Assembly: GCF_964355755.1 (NCBI RefSeq)
Contig: NC_092670.1
Location: 34,705,795-34,769,794 of the forward strand
Source of the DNA: Antedon mediterranea
Taxonomy: Eukaryota; Echinodermata; Crinoidea; Comatulida; Antedonidae
DNA: 64,000 nucleotides
Direction: 5' to 3'
Shown in pieces: positions 56,792 through 64,000 of this stretch. Position numbers and translations under genes: made by a program. The number at the start of each line of letters is the position of its first letter. Within the stretch, counting starts at the first letter, position 1. The notes under the pieces were generated by a model. It searched no databases, was not told the origin of the DNA, and saw only the letters and a program-made list of their open reading frames with translations.

Positions 56792-57361
56792 ACGACGACG
56801 GAATTTCACGCTAAGCTCCTCCCAATTTGTTAAAGCTCATGCATAAATTATTCATGAGAACCATTCTGTGGCTTCCCGTCGTGTTTTGTAAAGAAGAACA
56901 TGAAAATGTGGTTGTTTTTTTTTGGTTTTTTCGCATACTAATATTAAATATCAAGTCAAGTACACTTTTGCACAATAAAAAAAAAAATCCAGAAAAATAT
57001 GTGGATTTTGGTAGTATATTCATCTGTGGTAGCAAAGTGAAGAAGAAAAAAGAAGATTCAAGTACAAAGTAATGTGGTGTTCTGCATCATTTCAAATGTT
57101 GTTTATTTTTGGTTTTTTTTTCTTCCTTTCTAAACTATATTTAAACATGATGAAAAAGCAATTTTATTGTCTATTCTAGAGGTGTGTTCTGGGTGACTTT
57201 ATTTTTGTCAACCCACAGTTTTCTACAAAATGTTATATCAAAGCAGTGATGCATATTTACAGTAGGCAATGAAATGCTAATTTTTTTTTCAAATTTCATA
57301 CTACAAATATTTCATATTTACATTTTCTGCTGCTTGCTTGTCGATGGTTCATCTGTGACAT

Positions 57362-57686
57362 TCATACTTCCTCCAGATGTTCATCTTCCTTTTGCTGTCT
57401 GCTTGTTAAGGGTTCATTTTTTAATTCAATACTGTGTTTATTTATTTTAATATTAGAAATCTTGACATCTTCCATTTCATCAGTGTTATACATCGCATTA
57501 TACATGATGTGTGAAGTTGTTTGAGAATCTGCTTGTCTGTTGTTGCTTGTTGATGGTCTCTCATTGTCTTCATCTGTGAAATCAACACTGTATTCATTTA
57601 TTTTACTATTACAAATCTTGACATCTTCCATTTCATCAGTGTTATATACCGCATTATACATGATCTGTGAAGTTTTGAGAACCTGC
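57362..57686 (-). pseudogene. Out-of-frame tail cassettes of receptor copy 3
   Basis: In the frame shifted relative to copy 3, this stretch encodes two further cassettes (IMYNAVYNTDEMEDV with INEYSVDFTDED, then IMYNAMYNTDEMEDV), ending in a diverged tail (QQKEDEHLEEV) and a stop. It is cut off from the receptor by a nonsense codon and a nearby 2-nt deletion (about 57,675-57,690). The second cassette has lost the later Tyr (INKHSIEL). Confidence 0.75.
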
Positions 57687-58934
57687 TTATCTGTTGTTGC
57701 TTGTGGATGGTCTCTCATTGTCTTTGATCTCATAATAGATCACTTCACTGTCTGTCTGTTGGTTTCTAGAGGTTTGTCCAATTGTCACATGGTGTCTTTG
57801 TTGTACACCATTGACCTCTGGAATCTCACTGTCGCTGTCACTGATGTCATTATTTCTATGATAATATACGTTTTGTGGTTTGTTGTGATGCTTTCTTTTT
57901 TGCAGGTAAAGCAATAGAATTACCAGAAACCCAAATAAGGTTGTCGATGTTGCCAATAGTCTAGTTTTTAAGCCAATTGTTGATGTTGTTAAGCCAGGGA
58001 CTCCTTCATTTGCTACTAAAATGGATGTGCAGGGTTGAACAAAAAAATATATTTCATCAGACGTGTTCTGTACATCAGTACTCACCAGACACTTCACACT
58101 GTAATTTCCAGCTGGTAATTTCTCAAAGCATCTTTCATCATTCTCCTGGTTGTCATCATCCTCTGTAATAAGTTCTTCACCATTTAAAGTCCAATTGTAA
58201 ATTGTAGTATTACCAGATCCACCTTCTGTGTGGCATTTAAAACAATGGACTTCTAGTGTTTCCATATAATTAACCTCTGGTGTTTTGTACCGTCTTCTTA
58301 TCTCCACAATTAATCTAGGATGAACAGTCAGTATCCATGTGTAGCACCGATATTTGTTGAAATCATATATCCAACAAAAAAATAATACACCATCTCCAGC
58401 TTGGAAACCAGTCAAAGTTAGGTTAAAAATGAACATACTACTTTGTATAAAATCATCATATAACTCCATATTTACATATTGTCCTTGGATCCATCCCATT
58501 GTTACTCTTAATTCGTTAAATCTATGTTTTAAAGAGCATGTGACTTGTATTTCCTTGTCTTCAATGATGTTTTTAAAGTTACACCTAATACTAGTAGATA
58601 AAATATCTAAAACTGGGTACCAGTATACTTTAGCAGAAACCGCCACCACATAGTGTTTATCCTCATCATCTTGACATGTGTATAATCCTTGATTTTGTTG
58701 TACATTAAAATATATTAGCAGATTACAGTTCACTGTATTATTCTTTACAGGAAATTTTCCATCAATTTGACCTTTGAGCTGTTTACTTGAAGGTAGTATT
58801 GCTAGATGATGAATATGTGATCTAACCTCAGTTTCATCCCAATTCCAATATATAAAGCTCTTTACAGTTGTGTTACTGACATCGTGGAGAAAAATCACTG
58901 CTACAAAGATGAGAATAAGTGATGACCTGGCCAT
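57687..58934 (-). CDS. Ig-like tyrosine-motif receptor, copy 3, tail cut short
   Basis: Single-exon frame of 415 residues with the same plan as copy 2: signal peptide (MARSSLILIFVAVIFLHDVS), three Ig-like modules (GLYTCQDD; MGWIQG and FQAGDGVLFFC; HCFKCHTEGGSGN and LPAGNYSVKC), a transmembrane segment about 322-345, and a tail containing VIYYEI, which fits the ITIM consensus. It stops after STSNNR because the next codon, CAA in copy 2, is TAA here. A 2-nt deletion a few bases further on puts the remaining cassettes (57362-57686) out of frame. The result is a receptor with one ITIM-like motif instead of several. It is closely related to copy 2 and shares its upstream flank. It may be functional with a short tail or an early pseudogene. 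Confidence 0.7.
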   Translation of the reverse strand: MARSSLILIFVAVIFLHDVSNTTVKSFIYWNWDETEVRSHIHHLAILPSSKQLKGQIDGKFPVKNNTVNCNLLIYFNVQQNQGLYTCQDDEDKHYVVAVSAKVYWYPVLDILSTSIRCNFKNIIEDKEIQVTCSLKHRFNELRVTMGWIQGQYVNMELYDDFIQSSMFIFNLTLTGFQAGDGVLFFCWIYDFNKYRCYTWILTVHPRLIVEIRRRYKTPEVNYMETLEVHCFKCHTEGGSGNTTIYNWTLNGEELITEDDDNQENDERCFEKLPAGNYSVKCLVSTDVQNTSDEIYFFVQPCTSILVANEGVPGLTTSTIGLKTRLLATSTTLFGFLVILLLYLQKRKHHNKPQNVYYHRNNDISDSDSEIPEVNGVQQRHHVTIGQTSRNQQTDSEVIYYEIKDNERPSTSNNR

Positions 58935-58967
58935 TATGCAGTACCTTTATCGCTTTCAAGTAAATTT

Positions 58968-59310
58968 CTCCTGATCTTGTGTAAATATTTCCAGTTACCA
59001 ATCTTGTAATACACAATAAAATGAACGTTACAGAAATAAATTGTGATGATTCTGAAACAGAAACAAACTCTAGTGCTTGCTTGTGGTTGGTAACAAATTA
59101 TTATTTTATTTCTTGATCTTGTATTAAATATAGATACAACGTATAATCTTGTTATCCGTGATCGAAAGTTGTTAAAATATAATCGTTATTGTAATATTCT
59201 ATAGTTTCATTAAATATAGAAACAAAAAGTACTAGATGAAAGTTTTAAAGCAAATTTTACATTTAATATTTATAATATGAATTATTTGTTTAATATTAAC
59301 AATGATTACA
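58968..59310 (-). promoter_or_regulatory. 5' flank of receptor copy 3, shared with copy 2
   Basis: Near-identical to 52488-52835, apart from scattered substitutions and small indels. Marks the extent of the segmental duplication upstream of the gene. Confidence 0.5.
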
Positions 59311-59895
59311 TGATAAAAACATTAAATCACGAAAAATACAAATCAAAACATTAATTTTAAATCATAATAATGATCTCAGCATGAATCATCATAAATAAAG
59401 ATCAAATCATTAAATCATAATAATAAAAGATCACAGCATTGGATAATGATAATAAAGATCAAATCATTAAATCATGATAGTAAAAGATCACTGCATTAAA
59501 TCATGATAATAAAGATCACAACATTAAATCATGATAATAAAGATCAAAACATTAAATCATGATAAAGATTAAAACATTAAATCATGATAATAAAGATTAA
59601 AACATTAAATCATAATAATAAAGAACAAAACATTAAATCATGATAAAGATTAAAACATTAAATCATGATAATAAAGATCAAAACATTAAATCATGATAAA
59701 GATTAAAACATTAAATCATGATAATAAAGATTAAAACATTAAATCATGATAATAAAGATTAAAACATTAAATCATGATAATAGGGATCAAAACATTAAAT
59801 TATGATAATAAAGATCACAGCATTATAAAACATGATAATAAAAAATCACAGCATTGAATATCATGATCATGACACTGAATCATGAAAAATATAAT
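59311..59895. repeat. 28-bp repeat array upstream of receptor copy 3
   Basis: About 20 units of AAATCATGATAATAAAGATC with AAAACATT or ACAGCATT. Same orientation and same end (TATCATGATCATGACACTGA) as the array upstream of copy 2. The truncated receptor copy 4 begins directly beyond it. Confidence 0.92.
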
Positions 59896-59907
59896 TATAT
59901 TTCTATG

Positions 59908-60468
59908 CTATGTTAGTGACGATATCGTGTAAATTGTAAGTTGGAAACCAGTCAAAGTTAGGTTAAAAATTAACATACTACTTTGTAAATCATCATATAA
60001 CTCCATATTTACATATTGTCCTTGGATCCATCCCATTGTTACTGTTAATGTGTTAAATCTATGTTTTAAAAAGCATGTGACTTGTATTTCCTTGTCTTCA
60101 ATGATGTTTTTAAAGTTGTTACACCTAATACTAGTACTCAAAATATCTATATCTGCGATAGACCCTGCTTCAGCAGAAACCACATAGTGTTTATCCTCAT
60201 CATCTTGACATGTGTATAATCCTGCATTTTGTTGTACATTAAAATATATAAACAGATTACAGTTCACTGTATTGTTCTTGTCAGGAAATTTTCCATCAAT
60301 TTGACCTTTGAACTGTTTACTGGAAGGTAGTATTGCTAGATGATGAATATGTGATCTAACCCCATTTTCATTCCAATTCCAATATATGATGCCTTTTACA
60401 GTTGTGTTACTGACATCATGGAGAAAAATCACTGCTACAAAGATGAGAATAAGTGATGACCTGGCCAT
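59908..60468 (-). pseudogene. Ig-like receptor copy 4, 5' fragment
   Basis: Starts exactly like copy 3 (MARSSLILIFVAVIFLHDVS) and continues through Ig-like module 1 (AGLYTCQDD) and most of module 2 (MGWIQG, LTLTGFQ). Family similarity then ends at about 59,940, followed by about nine unrelated codons, a stop, and the 28-bp repeat array. The third module, transmembrane segment and tail are absent. If expressed it would be a secreted 186-residue fragment with a broken V-set fold; more likely a truncation produced at the edge of a segmental duplication. Its 5' flank diverges from the other copies within tens of bases. Confidence 0.8.
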
Positions 60469-60479
60469 TATGCAGTACA

Positions 60480-61379
60480 GTGGGACAGCCAGTCGACAAA
60501 TCGTTTCAAATTTCGACTCGGAGAGGGCGCCCTACTTTTCTAATTTAGTTCAAAATTGCTAAATTTTAGGGTGTTGGAAAAACACAATATTTGTAAATTT
60601 AGCTGATTATCGGAAAAATATTGTTAGTGAAATAAATTCATAAATGGTTTTAATATATATACATGTAAAATTAAATGTATTTGAACAAAACGATAATCTG
60701 TAATTTAACGGCAAAATCAACCAATGTCTTTTTTCCGAAATTGCACCCTAGAAAATCATTAAAATAAAACATTTAGAAAAATTGAACAGTCCTGAATTTA
60801 AAATCCCTGTTAGAAAAATTAATAATCTACAGAATACGATATTAAGATACAAAATTCGGTGGTTGGGATGCAGCTCCGATTATTCAAACTAAAGGTACCA
60901 CTATTTGTTCCATCGAAAACTAGCGAAACCGCCATTTTGTAAACACATCGTCATCGTGTTTATGAATTTATTTATAGCGAACGATATACGCGATGTTTAT
61001 AATTGTCCGCGTATAAGAATTCATATAAATAAATACATTCCAATACAACGTATATATTACTTGTTTATTTATCTCAGTATACATTTTAGTTGAGGAATAT
61101 TTATCATAACTATTATAATAGCTTTTATACGAGTCCGAGGCCTAGCCCTATTAGCGAGCGATTGTTCCAGGGGCGGAAAGTCACTTAGTGACGTTGTGAT
61201 CGGGCGCGTCGGGCCTAGCTAATATTAATAATATATGACCTGAAATAAGCGGCTAACAAGAACTGTTATATACTTGCTTACAATTGTTTTGTTATTGATG
61301 AACAAACAAGCAATTAGATTGAATAACAAATTGTTTATTCATTTTTTTTGGGTAAAAACATGTACAAACTAGTACTGTA
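60480..61379. other. No gene seen upstream of receptor copy 4
   Basis: The family 5' flank is absent here. AT-rich, unrelated sequence runs up to the Helitron. A 62-codon + frame at 60905 shows no recognisable feature. Confidence 0.5.
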
Positions 61380-62817
61380 TCTATATATAAATTTACGTAA
61401 GGGCAAAAATCGGTAAATCGAGCGTTATTTCTAGAATGTTTACTCGATCGTATATAAAGTTGGTTAGAATCTCGGTACTGATTTTAACCACCTGATGTAA
61501 CCCTGTTTACTAATTAAATTGAGTTAGATAATTAGTTATTGACAATTAAAACGAATTTAGGTTCAACGATTTGCCCCAAATAGGGGTGTTTTTCGATCGT
61601 GGTATACACTGTCTAATGGATGTCCGTCTTGAAAAATACCCGAAGACAATAATACGAGGATGCTTCGCATTTTCCTATCTCCTCCTACGATAATTGTTTT
61701 TAATGGCTGAAAACCGGTTGAACAGCTCGAGTACAGCATCATAATGTTGAAGACAGGCCGATTTTCTTTAAAAAATACTATTTTGATAGATTTAATATAC
61801 GTTTATATAAATGTATTGATTTGCGATGAATGGAACATTCCAATCTCTGTTACACAAGTGTCTATTCCCTCAGGCGTCGTAAAGGCAAGTACTGTATACT
61901 CATAACAGAAATTCGATCCATTTTTTCCCAATCTGTTCTGCAGAGGTTGGATATAATTTTTTTTAAACAGATAATGAGCTAGCGTTTTCAGTCGCCGTAT
62001 ATTATGTACAAATCTTTATTATTGCATTTAAACCACCCACATCATCACCCTTTCCTCACTGGCATGAGTAGCGTTGTAAACCAAGAGGATAAGCCTATAC
62101 GGTGCATCACATGCCCTAAACGCAGAACAACTTTGGTGGGTAGGGTAGGAACCAACTTAATTATGAATTGGCTCTAAGAAACAATTGAAAACCATTGGGC
62201 CTACTAATTAAGTTGAGTTAGATAATTTAATATTTATTGACGATTAAATCGAATTTATGATTTTCCCCGAATAGAGGTGGTTTTCACAAATTGTTTAACA
62301 TTATATATAAACATACGTCATCATAGTGTATCGTTACATGTACTGTACTATTTCAATCGACTACGACGGTGATAGTTTCAACAAAGTATTACATCATCGC
62401 AATGTTTTACTGTGTTTAGTGGTATATTATTTGTAAAACATGAAAACAATTAATATTTCGTTACAAAATAAAGAATATTTTTAAAATTGTTCCTCTTTGC
62501 ACCCATCCTCTTCCCCATCCCTCAACCATAATGTTACATACAAAACACAAAATATGTTTGCTTAAATCTGACTTTTAAAACAATTGGTCTCATTTTGTGA
62601 CAAGTTTCTCTTTCGGAAGTAATTCCCAGGGTGCTAATTTTAGTTGAGTACATAAATCACAGTGTCTTTTTATTCGTTCCTGTAAACGACATGTATTATT
62701 GTCCTGCATTATTGTACATTTGAAATCGCCATTTTTTTTACGCTGAAATCATGTATTCGAGAACCATCTGTGGGCACGACCTAGATGGTACGCGAGCAAA
62801 GCGAGCGTGCCATCTAG
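61380..62817 (+). mobile_element. Non-autonomous Helitron, 1,438 bp
   Basis: The element begins TCTATATATAAATTTACG after an A (61379) and ends CTAG at 62814-62817 before a T, the A|TC...CTAG|T arrangement expected of Helitrons. The end is preceded by a strong hairpin: AGATGGTACGC (62784-62794) pairs with GCGTGCCATCT (62805-62815). There is no Rep/helicase reading frame. Two internal segments are diverged repeats of each other (about 61,500-61,605 and 62,203-62,290). A second copy of its first 90 bp occurs at 63009. The hairpin abuts CTAG more closely than in classical Helitrons, as in Helitron2-type elements (inference). Confidence 0.75.
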
Positions 62818-63008
62818 TAATATAAATTAATAGTAATATTAAACTAATACAGTATTAATAAAATATAAAATAGGCCTAACATACAATAAATATTCAATTT
62901 TTAAGGTCTACCACATGACAATAACATATTTACAGGGTATAGTGTAGTAGGTTTGCATTCAACATAAATATTTGTATTGTAATTCATCTAAATCCTCTGC
63001 AACATACA

Positions 63009-63117
63009 TCTATATATAAATTTACGTAAGGGCAAAATTCGGTAAATCGCGCGTTACTTCTAGAATGTTTACTCGATGGTATATAAAGTTGATCAGATCA
63101 CCAGGCTAGGCCGGCCT
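63009..63117 (+). mobile_element. Second Helitron-like 5' end joined to a gene fragment
   Basis: The sequence after A63008 repeats the first 90 bp of the 61380 Helitron (TCTATATATAAATTTACG, then TTTACTCGAT, TATATAAAGTTG) with a few substitutions. It departs from it at about 63,095 and runs into the receptor copy 5 fragment. No matching 3' hairpin/CTAG end is seen before the window ends. Confidence 0.65.
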
Positions 63118-63333
63118 TCACCATTTAAAGTCCAATTGTAAATTGTAGTATTACCAGATCCACCTTCGGTGTGGCATTTAAAACAATGGACTTCTAGTGT
63201 TTCCATATGAACCTCTGGTGTTACTGTTTTGTAAAGTCTTTTTATTTCCACAATTAATCGAGGATGAACAGTCAGTATCAATGTGTAGCACTGATAGGTT
63301 ATGTATGTGGTGAAATCACCTATAGAACAACAA
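63118..63333 (-). pseudogene. Ig-like receptor copy 5, internal fragment
   Basis: About 215 bp match the family from the end of module 2 (TYQCYTLILTVHPRLIVEI) to the middle of the last module (HCFKCHTEGGSGN, IYNWTLNGE). On its left the sequence joins a Helitron-like 5' end (63009-63100). On its right it joins a LINE reverse-transcriptase fragment at about 63,333. It has no start, signal peptide or transmembrane segment of its own. Confidence 0.8.
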
Positions 63334-63983
63334 ATTACGTTGTTTTTAGAACTAACCAAAAGAACTTTGACAAAAACCAGTTTAAAATAAAAATGAATAA
63401 TGTGTTATTACATAGAAAAGAAAATGTGACATTTCTAGGTGTAATTTTAAACGAAAATCTTAACTGGAAACATCACATACAGCTTATTAGGAAAAAAATG
63501 TCTAGGGCAATTGGTATACTTTTAAAAGTAAGAGAATTCTTTCCTCATAAAGTCCGTATTAGTCTTTATAACACCTTAGTATTACCTCACCTTCTGTATG
63601 GTAACTTAATATGGGGAAATACATACAAGAGCATGTTAGAAGCAATACTAAAACTCCAAAAGAGATCTGTAAAATGCATTACCTTCTCTAAATCCAGACA
63701 AGCCTCAGAGCCACTGTTTAAGAAACTAAAAATATTAAACGTTTATGATATTTACAAAGTAAACGTCATAGGATTTATGGCAAACGTAAAATTCAATGAA
63801 TTACCACATCACATTTTAAATATTTTTAATTACTGTGACAGTATTAGGCCTACTCATAACCTCAGAACAGAAACTGAATTCGAAATTCCCTTCACAAGAC
63901 TAACTTGCAAAAAAACGAAGCTACACTGCTTTTTTATGCAGGATCCCTGTTTTCAGTTGTACTGTAATTATGATGTACTGTAA
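63334..63983 (+). mobile_element. LINE reverse-transcriptase C-terminal fragment
   Basis: The frame from about 63,310 encodes a non-LTR RT end: FLGVILNENLNWKHHI, then SLYNTLVLPHLLYGNLIWG and LKLQKRSVKCIT, ending NYDVL and a stop. It lacks the YADD box, so it is 5'-truncated. It differs clearly from the 54.96 kb LINE and is another family. Its left edge abuts the receptor copy 5 fragment. Confidence 0.85.
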
Positions 63984-64000
63984 ATGATGACTAAATAAAT

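Overview
This is eukaryotic, animal-type DNA. Genes are split by GT-AG introns, non-coding sequence is AT-rich, and about half the window is transposon debris and satellite repeats. The gene content (a cordon-bleu protein, NOM1, the TFIIH helicase XPB, a C-type lectin and a family of Ig-like receptors) and the frequent TAGGCCTA-type words fit a marine invertebrate deuterostome, possibly an echinoderm. That placement is inference.

Left part (1-37.8 kb): three conserved genes. A cordon-bleu-like actin regulator (COBL) runs on + from 1,242 to 12,954; its 5' end lies before the window. NOM1, a nucleolar MIF4G/MA3 protein, lies on - (14 exons, 17,712-26,449, 796 codons) and converges on COBL. ERCC3/XPB starts on + at 27,487, head-to-head with NOM1 across about 1.04 kb. 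I reconstructed 15 phase-consistent XPB exons (611 codons) ending at 37,808. The exons for helicase motifs V-VI and the C-terminus are not visible anywhere to 64,000.

Middle (37.8-41.5 kb): non-coding, built of inverted-repeat DNA elements, including a 1.33 kb pogo/Tigger-like element with a TA target duplication, plus LINE 3' tails.

Right part (41.6-63.4 kb): a minus-strand immune-type cluster. A tandem family of intronless type I membrane proteins has a signal peptide, three or four Ig-like modules, one transmembrane helix and a cytoplasmic tail with ITIM-like tyrosine motifs. Copies 1 (41,599-43,368) and 2 (50,579-52,378) are complete, copy 3 (57,687-58,934) has a damaged tail, copy 4 (59,908-60,468) is a 5' fragment, and copy 5 (63,118-63,333) is a small internal fragment just inside a Helitron-like 5' end. 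A three-exon secreted C-type lectin (44,769-45,938) sits between copies 1 and 2. Copies 2 and 3 share their upstream flank and a 28-bp repeat array, so they arose by segmental duplication. The tail of copy 2 holds four tandem 52-residue tyrosine-motif cassettes, and its stop codon stands where other cassettes have Tyr. This family is the best candidate for an undescribed system: a fast-evolving receptor cluster in which Ig-module number, number of phosphotyrosine motifs and tail length all differ between neighbours.

Mobile DNA: 5'-truncated LINEs (one with a 12-bp target duplication), tRNA-derived SINEs, at least eight inverted-repeat (MITE-like) families, a 1,438-bp non-autonomous Helitron, and minisatellites of 12, 14, 16, 28 and 51 bp. 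All calls come from reading the sequence; no database search was possible.
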